Positions 20,077 through 29,390 are shown, counted from the first letter of the stretch. The stretch is DNA of 64,000 nucleotides from Pseudomonas sp. AKS31 (GCF_023634765.1 NZ_JAMLFX010000003.1:325178-389177); one strand, 5' to 3'. The notes: generated from the letters alone by a model not told the origin. Numbers and translations: made by a program.

Positions 20077-20232
20077 ATGCGTGAATTGATTCGTTTGATC
20101 TCGAGCGCCGGTACTGGTCACTTCTACACTACCGACAAGAACAAGCGTACTACCCCGGACAAAATCGAGATCAAGAAATATGATCCGGTTGTTCGCAAGC
20201 ACGTGATCTACAAGGAAGGCAAAATCAAGTAA
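20077..20232 (+). CDS. rpmG: 50S ribosomal protein L33
   Basis: 51 aa, beginning [20 protein letters not shown] and ending GKIK. It is the zinc-independent form, with no CxxC pairs. AAGGGAG lies ahead of the ATG. It is followed by a strong terminator. Confidence 0.98.
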   Translation: MRELIRLISSAGTGHFYTTDKNKRTTPDKIEIKKYDPVVRKHVIYKEGKIK

Positions 20233-20251
20233 TTGATTTTTCCCGACTTAC

Positions 20252-20290
20252 GAAAAAGGCCCGTATCTCACGATACGGGCCTTTTTTGTT
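20252..20290 (+). terminator. Intrinsic terminator after rpmG
   Basis: AAAAAGGCCCGTATC-TCAC-GATACGGGCCTTTTTT, 20 bases after the stop. Confidence 0.93.
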
Positions 20291-20317
20291 GCCTCGGTTT
20301 CTGTGGTGTCTGGTCGG

Positions 20318-20421
20318 GCCTCATCGCTGGCAAGGTCAGCTCCCACAGTTTCGGCGGTGTGCACAAATCTTGTGAACGCCAATTATCCCTGTGGGAGCTG
20401 GCTTGCCAGCGATAGGGCCAG
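20318..20421. repeat. Imperfect REP pair (GGGAGCTGGCTTGCCAGCGAT type)
   Basis: A right-hand full copy and a slightly diverged left-hand copy (ATCGCTGGCAAGGTCAGCTCCCACA) facing each other. Confidence 0.7.
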
Positions 20422-20439
20422 GTCAGTCGGCGAAAATCC

Positions 20440-20802
20440 TCAAGCCTTCTGTTCGAAAATCACATAGATCTTGCGGCAAGCTTCGAGCACTTCCCAAGTG
20501 CCACGAAACCCCGCCGGAATCACAAAGCGGTCGCCAACGCGCAACGTCTTGGCATTGCCATCGCTGTCACGCAGCACCGAAATCCCCTGCAGGATTTCGC
20601 AGTATTCATGCTCGGTGTAATTCACCGTCCACTGACCCACCGCACCTTCCCACACGCCGACGCCCATCTGCCCACAAGGGCTTTCGTATTGATGAAACAC
20701 CGCTTGTTCAGGATCACCCTTGAGCACTTTGGCCGGGTCCGGGCGATAGCGTTCGGCTTCGCTGCTGGTCAGGCTGATGTCGACGACGTTCTGGATGTTC
20801 AT
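20440..20802 (-). CDS. Small cupin-domain protein (DUF861 type)
   Basis: 120 aa, a single cupin_3 domain. The barrel motifs are recognisable as GQWTVNYTEHEYCEILQGISVLRD and LRVGDRFVIPAGFRGTWEVLE. This subgroup resembles ureidoglycine aminohydrolase and the cupins that often sit next to amine/aldehyde dehydrogenases; here it is divergent from the kauB-like gene. Enzyme or sensor role unknown. Confidence 0.85.
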   Translation of the reverse strand: MNIQNVVDISLTSSEAERYRPDPAKVLKGDPEQAVFHQYESPCGQMGVGVWEGAVGQWTVNYTEHEYCEILQGISVLRDSDGNAKTLRVGDRFVIPAGFRGTWEVLEACRKIYVIFEQKA

Positions 20803-21039
20803 TGTTGTTTTCTCCCGTGATGACGGCGCGATGGTTGGAATTGACGGAAGTCTATGTTTATTAAAATGAACACCGCAAGGCCGTATAGCCGGCTTATGTC
20901 AAATATATTGAAACAACCCCGGCCGCTGGTTTAGGGTGGCGGGTGCCTCGGGCCGAAATGCAGGCTGGCCGGGCAGAATTTTTGAGGACGCTGGCGACGA
21001 TCGCGCGGCGCTCGTATTGAACAAGAGGAGGACACTCAA

Positions 21040-22533
21040 ATGACCACCCTGACTCGTGCCGACTGGGAACAACGCGCCCGCGACCTGAAAATCGAGGGCC
21101 GCGCCTACCTCAATGGCGAATACACCGACGCCGTCTCCGGCGAGACTTTCGAGTGCATCAGTCCGGTCGATGGCCGCCTGCTCGGCAAGATCGCCAGCTG
21201 TGACGCCGCCGACGCCCAGCGCGCTGTAGAAAACGCTCGCGCCACGTTCAATTCCGGCGTCTGGTCGCGCCTGGCGCCGACCAAACGCAAAGCCACCATG
21301 ATCCGATTTGCCGGCCTGCTCAAGCAGCACGCCGAAGAACTGGCCCTGCTCGAAACCCTCGATATGGGCAAGCCGATCAGCGATTCGCTGTACATCGACG
21401 TTCCGGGCGCGGCGCAGGCGCTGAGCTGGAGCGGTGAGGCGATCGACAAGATCTACGACGAAGTGGCGGCCACGCCCCACGACCAACTGGGTCTGGTGAC
21501 CCGCGAGCCAGTGGGTGTGGTCGGCGCTATCGTGCCGTGGAACTTCCCGCTGATGATGGCTTGCTGGAAACTCGGCCCGGCGCTGTCGACCGGTAACTCG
21601 GTGATCCTCAAACCATCGGAAAAATCCCCGCTGACCGCCATCCGCATCGCTGCGCTGGCTGTTGAGGCCGGCATTCCGAAAGGCGTGCTCAACGTGCTGC
21701 CGGGTTACGGTCACACCGTCGGCAAGGCGCTGGCTTTGCACAACGATGTCGACACACTGGTGTTCACCGGTTCGACCAAGATCGCCAAGCAACTGATGAT
21801 CTACTCTGGCGAATCGAACATGAAACGCGTCTGGCTGGAAGCCGGCGGCAAGAGCCCGAACATCGTCTTTGCCGATGCGCCGGATCTGCAGGCTGCGGCT
21901 GAATCTGCCGCCAGCGCCATCGCCTTCAACCAGGGCGAAGTCTGCACCGCCGGTTCGCGTCTGCTGGTCGAGCGTTCGATCAAGGACACATTCCTGCCGA
22001 TGGTGATCGAGGCACTGAAAACCTGGAAGCCGGGCAACCCGCTGGACCCGGCGACCAACGTCGGTGCGCTGGTCGATACCCAGCAGATGAACACTGTGCT
22101 GTCGTACATCGAATCCGGTCATAGCGATGGCGCCAAACTGGTCGCCGGCGGCAAGCGCATTCTGCAGGAAACCGGTGGCACCTATGTTGAGCCGACTATT
22201 TTCGACGGCGTGAGCAACGCGATGAAGATCGCTCAGGAAGAGATCTTCGGCCCAGTGCTGTCGGTCATCGCTTTCGATACGGCTGAAGAAGCGATCCAGA
22301 TCGCCAACGACACGCCGTATGGCCTGGCCGCTGCGGTATGGACCCAGGACATCTCCAAGGCGCACTTGACCGCCAAGGCGCTGCGCGCCGGCAGCGTGTG
22401 GGTCAACCAGTACGACGGCGGCGACATGACCGCACCGTTTGGCGGCTTCAAGCAGTCGGGTAACGGTCGCGACAAGTCGCTGCACGCGTTTGACAAGTAC
22501 ACCGAGCTGAAAGCGACGTGGATCAAGCTGTAA
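21040..22533 (+). CDS. kauB: Aldehyde dehydrogenase (KauB/PuuC-like)
   Basis: 497 aa, NAD(P)+-dependent aldehyde dehydrogenase. Cofactor site VPWNFPLMMACWKLGPAL and KPSEKSPLTA (about 163-195), FTGSTKIAKQ (about 243-252), catalytic Glu in LEAGGKSPNIV (about 266-276), and catalytic Cys in NQGEVCTAG (about 300-308). Length and sequence fit gamma-guanidinobutyraldehyde/gamma-glutamyl-gamma-aminobutyraldehyde dehydrogenases of arginine and polyamine breakdown, and the PAO1 kauB gene sits at this locus (recollection). An AGAGGAGG ribosome site precedes the ATG. The exact substrate is inferred. Confidence 0.88.
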   Translation: MTTLTRADWEQRARDLKIEGRAYLNGEYTDAVSGETFECISPVDGRLLGKIASCDAADAQRAVENARATFNSGVWSRLAPTKRKATMIRFAGLLKQHAEELALLETLDMGKPISDSLYIDVPGAAQALSWSGEAIDKIYDEVAATPHDQLGLVTREPVGVVGAIVPWNFPLMMACWKLGPALSTGNSVILKPSEKSPLTAIRIAALAVEAGIPKGVLNVLPGYGHTVGKALALHNDVDTLVFTGSTKIAKQLMIYSGESNMKRVWLEAGGKSPNIVFADAPDLQAAAESAASAIAFNQGEVCTAGSRLLVERSIKDTFLPMVIEALKTWKPGNPLDPATNVGALVDTQQMNTVLSYIESGHSDGAKLVAGGKRILQETGGTYVEPTIFDGVSNAMKIAQEEIFGPVLSVIAFDTAEEAIQIANDTPYGLAAAVWTQDISKAHLTAKALRAGSVWVNQYDGGDMTAPFGGFKQSGNGRDKSLHAFDKYTELKATWIKL

Positions 22534-22587
22534 GTCGTTAGGAGGGTCTGTTCGCGAGAGCAGATCCTCCAGGCCAAGCAGATCCCC

Positions 22588-22677
22588 TGTGGGAGCGAGC
22601 CTGCTCGCGAAAGCGGTGTATCAGTCAGCCCATGTGCTGAATGTGCAGCCGTATTCGCGAGCAGGCTCGCTCCCACA
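22588..22677. repeat. REP pair
   Basis: Two inverted GTGGGAGCGAGCCTGCTCGCGA units, between kauB and the MFS gene. Confidence 0.85.
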
Positions 22678-22725
22678 TTTGTTTGATGTGGCCTCTAAAA
22701 ATAATTATCCACAGGAGCGTGGAAC

Positions 22726-23871
22726 ATGCGGTGGGCGACGTATTTCGCCGTGTTGGCGTCTGTCTTGAGTGTCGGCCTGGCCCTGGGGGTCAGCATGCCG
22801 TTGGTGTCGTTGCGCCTCGAAAGTTGGGGCTACGGCGCCTTCGCCATCGGCGTGATGGCGGCGATGCCGGCGATTGGCGTGCTGCTGGGCGCGAAGATTT
22901 CCAGCCATCTGGCGGCACGTTTCGGCACGGCAAATCTGATGCGCCTGTGCCTGTGGGCAGGGGCGCTGTCGATCGGTCTGTTGGCGTTGCTGCCGAGCTA
23001 CCCGATCTGGTTAGTGTTACGGCTGATGATCGGGGTGATCCTGACCATCGTGTTCATCCTCGGCGAGAGCTGGATCAATCAACTGGTGGTCGAGAACTGG
23101 CGCGGGCGACTGGTGGCGCTGTATGGCAGCAGCTATGCGTTGAGCCAACTGTCGGGTCCGTTGCTGTTGGGCGCGCTGGGCACCGAGCATGATTATGGTT
23201 TTTGGGTCGGTGTCGCTTTGCTGTTGCTGTCGCCATTGCTGCTATTGGGCCGCAGTGGTGCGCCGAGCAGTGAGGCGAGCAGCGTAACGTTCCGCGAGTT
23301 GTGGGGCTTCGCCCGCGAGTTGCCGGCGATTGCCTGGGCGGTGTCGTTGTTCGCCGCGTTCGAGGCGATGATCCTGACGTTGCTGCCGGTTTATTGCCTG
23401 CAGCAGGGCTTCACTGCCGAGATCGCCCTGGCCATGGTCAGCACCGTAGTGGTGGGCGATGCATTGCTGCAATTGCCGATTGGCGCGTTGGCCGATTACC
23501 TGTCGAGGCGTACGTTGTTCGCCGGTTGCGCGCTGGTGTTGATGTTGTCGAGTCTGGCGATTCCGCTGTTGCTCGATACGTTGCTGATCTGGCCACTGTG
23601 GGTGTTGTTCGGGGCGAGTGCTGGTGGCTTGTTCACCCTGTCGCTGATTCTGATCGGCGAGCGTTATCGCGACGATGCGCTGGTGCGTGCGAATGCGCAC
23701 ATCGCACAGTTGTGGGGTATTGGGTGTCTGGTCGGGCCGCTCGCGGCGGGCGCGGGCAGTCAGTGGATCAACGGGCATGCGTTGCCGTTGTTGATGGCGA
23801 TCGGGGCGTTTGGATTGGTGATTCTGCTCTTGCGCCAAGGGGCATTCGGACCGATAACCGAGCCTGCCTAA
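22726..23871 (+). CDS. MFS transporter (YcaD/NarK-like small-molecule porter)
   Basis: 381 aa with about twelve hydrophobic helices and no NBD or fused domain, a compact major facilitator. The loop between helices 2 and 3 reads GAKISSHLAARFGT, and helix 4 has LMIGVILTIVFILGESWINQLVVENWRGRLVALYGSSYA. This ESW motif is typical of the YcaD group. The second half carries the repeated loop GALADYLSRRTLF. Substrate unknown; its place beside amine-degradation genes suggests uptake or export of a related compound, which is only an inference. Confidence 0.88.
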   Translation: MRWATYFAVLASVLSVGLALGVSMPLVSLRLESWGYGAFAIGVMAAMPAIGVLLGAKISSHLAARFGTANLMRLCLWAGALSIGLLALLPSYPIWLVLRLMIGVILTIVFILGESWINQLVVENWRGRLVALYGSSYALSQLSGPLLLGALGTEHDYGFWVGVALLLLSPLLLLGRSGAPSSEASSVTFRELWGFARELPAIAWAVSLFAAFEAMILTLLPVYCLQQGFTAEIALAMVSTVVVGDALLQLPIGALADYLSRRTLFAGCALVLMLSSLAIPLLLDTLLIWPLWVLFGASAGGLFTLSLILIGERYRDDALVRANAHIAQLWGIGCLVGPLAAGAGSQWINGHALPLLMAIGAFGLVILLLRQGAFGPITEPA

Positions 23872-23874
23872 GAT

Positions 23875-23954
23875 CAAAAGATCGCAGCCTTCGGCAGCTC
23901 CTACAGGAGGAATGCATTTCAACTGTAGGAGCTGCCGAAGGCTGCGATCATTTG
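23875..23954. repeat. REP pair of the GGAGCTGCCGAAGGCTGCGATC type
   Basis: Two inverted copies with a 20-base centre, between convergent genes. Confidence 0.85.
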
Positions 23955-23959
23955 CTTTT

Positions 23960-25528
23960 TTAAAGCATTCGCTCAAGCCCGACAGTGGTGCTGAACCACG
24001 CGTTGAACCGCCGCCACCAGCTCCCCGGTTCTTTGCTCAGCGTATGCATCTGGCCGTTATCCTCGGTCACCCAGACTATATGCCCGTTCTCCAGTTTCGC
24101 CTGGTAACTCAGCGCCGGCGCCATGCCCTGCAATGCCAGCTCACGTACATGTTCGGCCAGCTCAGGGCTGTCGACCAAGACCCCGACTTCGGTGTTCCAC
24201 AGAACCGAGCGCGGGTCGAAGTTGAACGAGCCGATAAACGATTTCTGCCGATCAAAGATCATCGCCTTGCTGTGCAGGCTTGAATCGGAACCGCGAAACG
24301 ACTTGCTGTAAAACACATGCGGACCGCTGCCGTAGTTATCCCCAGGCTGACGGCGCAGTTCATACAGCTTCACGCCATGCTCCAGCAACGCTTTGCGATA
24401 CGGCGCATAGCCGCCGTGAACCGCTGGAACATCGGTGGCTTCCAGCGAGTTGGTCAGCAAGCTCACTGATACCCCTGCATCGGCACGGCCGGTCAGGTAC
24501 ACCAAGCCCGGTTGGCCCGGTACGAAATACGCCGAAATCATGATCAGCTCTTTGCTGACGCCGCGCAGCTCCGGCCCTAATTGCGTGGTCAGCAGCAACT
24601 GCGGATCCGGCTCATCCTTGGCCAACACTTTGCTCGGCGCGTCCCACAGCGCCTGATTCCACGCCCAGATCAGCTCTTTGCGCCAGATATCCATGCGCGG
24701 TGCGGTCTTGAATGTCATCAACTGCTGATACAGCGCGTGATTCTGTTTGCGCGTGTCTTCCAGCGACTCTTCCAGGCGTGTACGGGTGTTCTGCAGGTCC
24801 TTGGCGGTCGGTCGGGTGGAGAGAAATTCGTCGATCGGTTTGCTCAGGGCGCTGTTCCAGTACTGGTCGAAACTGTGCCCGAGCTGCTCGGCCACCGGCC
24901 CGACACTGAGCATGTCGATGTCGGTGAAATTCAGGTTCGGCTCGGCATCGAAATACTCGTCACCGAGATTGCGCCCGCCAACGATGGCCACGCTGTTGTC
25001 CGCCAGCCACAGCTTGTTGTGCATGCGCCGATGCTGCAGCGACAGATTGAACAAGCGGCCTGCTGCGCGGGTGACGCCGGTACTGCGGCCCAGATGCAGC
25101 GGGTTGAACAGACGGATCTGGATCTGCGGATGCGCCGCCAGGGTGGCGATGATCTGGTCCAGACCGTCGCTGGTGGTGTCGTCGAGCAAGATGCGTACAC
25201 GCACGCCACGATCGGCCGCCTTGAGCAGTTCTTCCACCAGCATCCGCGTGCTGATGCCGTCGTGGACGATGTAGTACTGCAGATCGAGACTGGTCTGGGC
25301 GTTGCGGATCAGCTCGGCGCGAGCAGTGAACGCTTCGCTGCTGTTGGACAGCAGGCGAAAACCCGAGCGACCTTGGTAGGGCGCCGCTTGCGCCTGAATC
25401 GACCGGCCGAAGCTGGAATCGGACGCCGGTAGCGCCTGGCTGGGCTCACGCGGAACATCGAGACTGGCACAGCCGCTGAGGAACGAGGCGAGTAACAGCA
25501 AAGCGAGTAGAGGCTGTCTGAAGCTCAC
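23960..25528 (-). CDS. Phospholipase D-family lipoprotein (cardiolipin-synthase-like)
   Basis: 522 aa. Signal MSFRQPLLALLLLASFLSGCASL with lipobox LSGC (Cys20). Two HKD catalytic motifs are intact: HRRMHNKLWLADNSVAIVGGRN (about 166-187) and LHSKAMIFDRQKSFIGSFNFDPRS (about 420-443). The layout resembles ClsC/YmdC-type phosphatidyltransferases that make or remodel cardiolipin, here with a lipoprotein anchor facing the periplasm. No partner gene is adjacent. Confidence 0.88.
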   Translation of the reverse strand: MSFRQPLLALLLLASFLSGCASLDVPREPSQALPASDSSFGRSIQAQAAPYQGRSGFRLLSNSSEAFTARAELIRNAQTSLDLQYYIVHDGISTRMLVEELLKAADRGVRVRILLDDTTSDGLDQIIATLAAHPQIQIRLFNPLHLGRSTGVTRAAGRLFNLSLQHRRMHNKLWLADNSVAIVGGRNLGDEYFDAEPNLNFTDIDMLSVGPVAEQLGHSFDQYWNSALSKPIDEFLSTRPTAKDLQNTRTRLEESLEDTRKQNHALYQQLMTFKTAPRMDIWRKELIWAWNQALWDAPSKVLAKDEPDPQLLLTTQLGPELRGVSKELIMISAYFVPGQPGLVYLTGRADAGVSVSLLTNSLEATDVPAVHGGYAPYRKALLEHGVKLYELRRQPGDNYGSGPHVFYSKSFRGSDSSLHSKAMIFDRQKSFIGSFNFDPRSVLWNTEVGVLVDSPELAEHVRELALQGMAPALSYQAKLENGHIVWVTEDNGQMHTLSKEPGSWWRRFNAWFSTTVGLERML

Positions 25529-25588
25529 GTAGGATCATTCCGGTTGGCGGCAAGGGTCGGCATATGGACGCGGTTCTCTGGAAAAAAG

Positions 25589-27010
25589 TCAGTCGGCTTC
25601 GGCCAATAATCTGATGGCCGTCGCGCCGACCTTGCGCACCGCTTCTTCGATCTGCGCTGTCGGTTTGGCAGCGTAGTTCATCCGCAGGCAATTGCGGTAC
25701 TTGCCTGAAGCGGAAAAGATGCTGCCGACGGCAATCTGTACGCCTTGGTCGTGCAACTCACGATTGAGCTTCAGGGTATCGAAACCTTCCGGCAACTCGA
25801 CCCACAACATGAAGCTGCCTTGCGGCCGGCTGGCGCGGGTGCCCGCCGGGAAATAGCGGGTCACCCAGTCGATCATCAGGTCGCGACTGCGCTGGTATTG
25901 CGTGCGCATGCGCCGCAAGTGCGGTTCGAAATGACCGGCCTTGAGAAATTCGGCGATGGCGATCTGCGGCTGCGGCGCGGTCGATCCGGTGCTGATGTAT
26001 TTCATGTGCAGCACGCGCTCGAGGTATCGACCTGGCGCTACCCAGCCAATGCGCAGCCCCGGCGCCAGGGTCTTGGAAAACGAACTGCACAACAGCACGC
26101 GGCCGTCTTCGTCGAAGGATTTGATCGTGCGAGGGCGCGGGTAGGTGTAGGACAGTTCGCCATACACATCGTCCTCGATGATCGCCACGTCGAAGCGCTG
26201 CGCGAGATTGAGCAGGGCGCGTTTGCGTGACTCGGGCATGATGTAGCCGAGCGGGTTATTGCAGTTGGGGGTGAGCTGGATGACCTTGATCGGCCATTGT
26301 TCGAGTGCCAGTTCCAGCGCTTCCAGGCTGATCCCGGTGAGCGGGTCGGTGGGGATTTCCAGGGCTTTCATGCCCAGGCCTTTGAGGGTCTGCATGGCGC
26401 CGTGAAAACTTGGCGAGTCCACCGCGACAATATCCCCCGGCTCGCAGATCGCGTGGATGCTGGTGGACAGCGCCTCATGGCAGCCGGTGGTGATTACCAG
26501 ATCGCTGGCGCTCAACTGGCAGCCGGAGTCGAGCATCAGTCGAGCGATCTGTTCGCGCAGTTCGAGGGTACCGTGAATGTTGTCGTAATACAGACCGGGC
26601 ATGTCCTGACGGCGGCTGATTCGCGCCAGCCCACGCAGCAATGGCTTCATCGTCGGCGAGCTGATGTCCGGCATGCCGCGGCCCAGTTGCACGACATCCT
26701 TGCGCGGCACCGCGCGAATCAACTCCAGCACTTGATCCCACTGCGAAATCTCCACCGGGCGCTGCGCCGGACGGCCTACGGCGGGCAGCTCCGGCAGCTC
26801 GCGGCCGACCGGCACGAAGTAGCCTGACTTGGGCTTCGGCGTGGCCAGGCCGCTGTCTTCGAGCATGCGATAGGCCTGCTGCACCGTGCTCAGGCTGACC
26901 CCGTGTTCGACGCTCAAGGCGCGCACCGATGGCAGCCGGTCACCTGGGCGATAGAAGCCGTTTTCGATCCGCGTGCCGAGCAATTCGGCGAGATTTACAT
27001 AAAGGGTCAT
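25589..27010 (-). CDS. MocR-family transcription regulator (GntR HTH + aminotransferase-like domain)
   Basis: 473 aa from the ATG at 27010 (MTLYVNLAELLGTRIENGFYRPGDRLPSVRALSVEHGVS). The N-terminal winged helix of GntR type (about 1-70) is joined to a class I aminotransferase-like domain (about 110-465). The PLP lysine is in SSFSKTLAPGLRIGW, and NCNNPLGY and the carboxylate-binding Arg near the C-terminus are visible. Such regulators sense amino-acid/PLP ligands. The frame extends to 27088 without similarity. It is divergent from a DUF1127 gene, with repeated sites in the shared upstream region. Confidence 0.93.
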   Translation of the reverse strand: MTLYVNLAELLGTRIENGFYRPGDRLPSVRALSVEHGVSLSTVQQAYRMLEDSGLATPKPKSGYFVPVGRELPELPAVGRPAQRPVEISQWDQVLELIRAVPRKDVVQLGRGMPDISSPTMKPLLRGLARISRRQDMPGLYYDNIHGTLELREQIARLMLDSGCQLSASDLVITTGCHEALSTSIHAICEPGDIVAVDSPSFHGAMQTLKGLGMKALEIPTDPLTGISLEALELALEQWPIKVIQLTPNCNNPLGYIMPESRKRALLNLAQRFDVAIIEDDVYGELSYTYPRPRTIKSFDEDGRVLLCSSFSKTLAPGLRIGWVAPGRYLERVLHMKYISTGSTAPQPQIAIAEFLKAGHFEPHLRRMRTQYQRSRDLMIDWVTRYFPAGTRASRPQGSFMLWVELPEGFDTLKLNRELHDQGVQIAVGSIFSASGKYRNCLRMNYAAKPTAQIEEAVRKVGATAIRLLAEAD

Positions 27011-27062
27011 GGCGCTGCCTCGGTGCGGTGATTCGATAAACCAGTACAGATGCAGCAAAAAC

Positions 27063-27109
27063 CGGCAATTCAGTCGGTATAGCGGCAATTCTGTATGGAG
27101 TTAATACAG
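27063..27109. promoter_or_regulatory. Candidate MocR operator: direct repeats plus inverted repeat
   Basis: CGGCAATTC occurs at 27063-27071 and again at 27083-27091, a 20-base period (two helical turns, same DNA face). It is followed by CTGTAT-N7-ATACAG at 27091-27109. MocR proteins commonly bind direct repeats. The site lies between the divergent mocR and DUF1127 starts. Confidence 0.45.
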
Positions 27110-27188
27110 TAACTTTGGATCTGTAATGGTTTTGCTCGCCCGCGCATCATGGAATCTCTGGCTACCCAAGTAAACAGGAGCATTGAAA

Positions 27189-27431
27189 ATGAACGGCTTG
27201 AGCGATGTGCGGCTGACGTTACACAGTCAGGAACTGGCGGCAGGGCAGAAGGACAGTGCGCGCAATCTCATGCGCAATGCGCCGTCCGGCCTGAGTCGCT
27301 GGGATCTGTTCTGGCATCGTCTGCACACGCGCAAGGCGTTGCTGGCGTTGACGGCGGATCAGCTCAAGGACATCGGGCTGACCCGTGAGCAGGCGCTGGA
27401 GGAGGGGTTGAAGCCGTTCTGGCGGATCTGA
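27189..27431 (+). CDS. DUF1127 small protein (YjiS-like)
   Basis: 80 aa. The C-terminal half holds the DUF1127 helix pair: WDLFWHRLHTRKALLALTADQLKDIGLTREQALEEGLKPFWR, normally an RNA-binding or regulatory arginine-rich module. The ATG at 27189 has CAGGAG eight bases upstream; a TTG two codons earlier is unlikely. Small DUF1127 proteins have been linked to phosphate and amino-acid metabolism in other bacteria; function here is unknown. Divergent pairing with a MocR regulator suggests it is that regulator's target. Confidence 0.85.
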   Translation: MNGLSDVRLTLHSQELAAGQKDSARNLMRNAPSGLSRWDLFWHRLHTRKALLALTADQLKDIGLTREQALEEGLKPFWRI

Positions 27432-27442
27432 TAACCACTGAT

Positions 27443-27467
27443 CGTTCCCACGCTGTGCGTGGGAACG
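27443..27467. repeat. Short palindromic repeat (GTTCCCACGC type)
   Basis: CGTTCCCACGC-TGT-GCGTGGGAACG, an isolated copy of a palindrome found widely in pseudomonad intergenic DNA; it could also act as a terminator stem. Confidence 0.6.
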
Positions 27468-27491
27468 CCGCCCCGGACGCTCCCCGATCAA

Positions 27492-28802
27492 TCAGACCAA
27501 TTCTTTCAGGCGATGCCACAACATCCCCAACGCCAACAACGGCGAACGCAAATGCTTGCCGCCCGGGAAGGTGATGTGCGGCACCTTGGCAAACAGATCA
27601 AAGCCACCGCTGTGCTGCCCGCTGATCGCCTCGGCGAGCAACTTGCCCGCCAGGTGTGTGGCATTCACCCCGTGCCCGGAGTACGCCTGGGCGTAATACA
27701 CATTCGGTTGATCCGCGAGGCGGCCGATCTGCGGCAAGCGATTGGCGCCGATGCCGATCATGCCGCCCCACTGATAATCGATCTTCACGCCAGCCAGTTG
27801 CGGGAATACTTCCAGCATCTTCGGCTGCATATATGCCGCGATGTCTTTCGGGTCGCGTCCCGAGTAATGGCAGGCACCGCCGAACAACAAGCGGCGATCC
27901 GCCGAGAGTCGGTAGTAATCCAGCGCCACACGCTGGTCGCAGACCGCCATGTTTTGCGGCAGCAGGTTGTGCGCCTGCACCTCGCTCAACGGCTCGGTGG
28001 CGATGATGTAGCTGCCGGCAGGCAGGACTTTGCCGCTGAGCTGCGGGTTCAGATCGTTGAGATAGGCATTGCAGCCAAGCACCAGCGTCTTCGCGCGCAC
28101 CGAGCCTTGGGCTGTATGCACCTGCACTTCGGGGCCGTAGTCGATACGGGTTACTGCCGAATGTTCGAACAGCTTCACACCCAACTGCTGCGCCGCTGCC
28201 GCTTCGCCCAAAGCCAGGTTCAGCGGGTGCAGATGGCCGGAACCCATGTCGATCAAGCCGCCGACGTAGCGTTTGGAACCGACCACCGTGTGCATTTCGT
28301 TGGCTTGCAGCAAGCGGGTTTCATAGCGATAGCCAAGACTGCGCAGTTCTTCGGCGTCTTCGGCAAAACCTTCGAGGTCGGACGGTTTGTTGGCGAGGTC
28401 GCAGTAGCCCCAGGTCAGGTCGCAGGCAATCTGAAAACGCTCGACGCGCTGGCGAACGATTTCCACCGCTTCCAGGCCCATCAGTTTCATCTCGCGCACG
28501 CCGTCGGCACCGATGACGTTGGCGAACTGATCGAGACCGTGACCGACCCCGCGAATAAGCTGCCCGCCGTTGCGGCCACTGGCGCCCCAACCGATCTTGT
28601 GCGCTTCCAGCAACACCACGCTGAGGCCGCGTTCAGCCAGTTCCAGCGCCGTGTTCAACCCGGAAAAACCGCCGCCGACCACACAGACGTCGGCCAGCAT
28701 GTCACCTTGCAACACCGGGTGATCGGGCTGCGGCAGGCTGCTGGCGGCGTAATAAGAGGCAACGTGGGGTTGGCTCGCGGAGGTGAAGGCGCGGGCAGTC
28801 AT
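27492..28802 (-). CDS. FAD-dependent amine oxidase (PuuB/OrdL-like DAO family)
   Basis: About 436 aa. The DAO fold begins VCVVGGGFSGLNTALELAERG (FAD dinucleotide motif), and the GWGASGRNGGQ signature of gamma-glutamylputrescine oxidases follows. YAQAYSGHGVNATHLAGKLLAEA near the end is also typical. Likely oxidises a glutamylated or N-substituted amine, fitting the nearby aldehyde dehydrogenase. Two close in-frame ATGs exist (28802 and 28811) with no decisive ribosome site; upstream residues to 28856 look non-coding. Confidence 0.9.
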   Translation of the reverse strand: MTARAFTSASQPHVASYYAASSLPQPDHPVLQGDMLADVCVVGGGFSGLNTALELAERGLSVVLLEAHKIGWGASGRNGGQLIRGVGHGLDQFANVIGADGVREMKLMGLEAVEIVRQRVERFQIACDLTWGYCDLANKPSDLEGFAEDAEELRSLGYRYETRLLQANEMHTVVGSKRYVGGLIDMGSGHLHPLNLALGEAAAAQQLGVKLFEHSAVTRIDYGPEVQVHTAQGSVRAKTLVLGCNAYLNDLNPQLSGKVLPAGSYIIATEPLSEVQAHNLLPQNMAVCDQRVALDYYRLSADRRLLFGGACHYSGRDPKDIAAYMQPKMLEVFPQLAGVKIDYQWGGMIGIGANRLPQIGRLADQPNVYYAQAYSGHGVNATHLAGKLLAEAISGQHSGGFDLFAKVPHITFPGGKHLRSPLLALGMLWHRLKELV

Positions 28803-28949
28803 GGGCGTCATCCAACGGCTAAGTGTCGAGAAAATTTGACGGAGCATAAGCCGCACGCCCGAACGTGGGCAACACTGGTCGGCCTGCGGTGTCTGGATCG
28901 CGGCTTTTGCGGCACAATTGCCGTCTATTTCACCTTGGTCACCGCTTCG

Positions 28950-29303
28950 ATGAGCTGCAACAGCCAGAAAATCCGCACCTTGCGCCAGCAGATTCCCTCA
29001 TTCGAGTGCGTGCCCGGCTGTCACGATTGCTGCGGCCCGGTAACCACCTCGCCGGAAGAAATGGCGCGCCTGCCGCGCAAGAGTCGCGCCGAGCAGGATG
29101 CGGCGATGGAAGAACTGAACTGCGTGCATCTGGGGCCGAATGGCTGCACGGTGTATGAAGAGCGGCCGTTGATTTGCCGGTTGTTCGGGACGACCAAGAC
29201 CTTGCCTTGCCCGAATGAGCGACGGCCGGTCGAGCTGATTCATCCTCGGGTGGAGAAGCAGATATTCGAGTACATGGCGTCAAATCGGCAGGTGTTGGTT
29301 TAA
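28950..29303 (+). CDS. YkgJ-family cysteine-cluster protein
   Basis: 117 aa. Cysteines at about 20, 24, 27 and 28 (CVPGCHDCC) together with later CVHLGPNGCTVYEERPLICRLFG form the CxxxCxxCC metal-binding pattern of the YkgJ family (zinc or Fe-S). The true start is the ATG at 28950 (MSCNSQKIRT); the frame is open far upstream only because it runs antisense to the oxidase gene. Divergent from the amine oxidase; function unknown. Confidence 0.88.
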   Translation: MSCNSQKIRTLRQQIPSFECVPGCHDCCGPVTTSPEEMARLPRKSRAEQDAAMEELNCVHLGPNGCTVYEERPLICRLFGTTKTLPCPNERRPVELIHPRVEKQIFEYMASNRQVLV

Positions 29304-29378
29304 AAGATCGCAGCCTTCGGCAGCTCCTACAGAGATATGCATTCCCATGTAGGAGCTGCCGAAGGCTGCGATCTTTTG
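29304..29378. repeat. REP pair of the GGAGCTGCCGAAGGCTGCGATC type
   Basis: Two inverted copies between convergent genes. Confidence 0.85.
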
Positions 29379-29390
29379 ATCTTCAAAAAT

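Noticed and set aside
20899-22485. Minus-strand open frame of 528 codons
   Set aside because: Antisense of the aldehyde dehydrogenase gene; no start signals or motifs.
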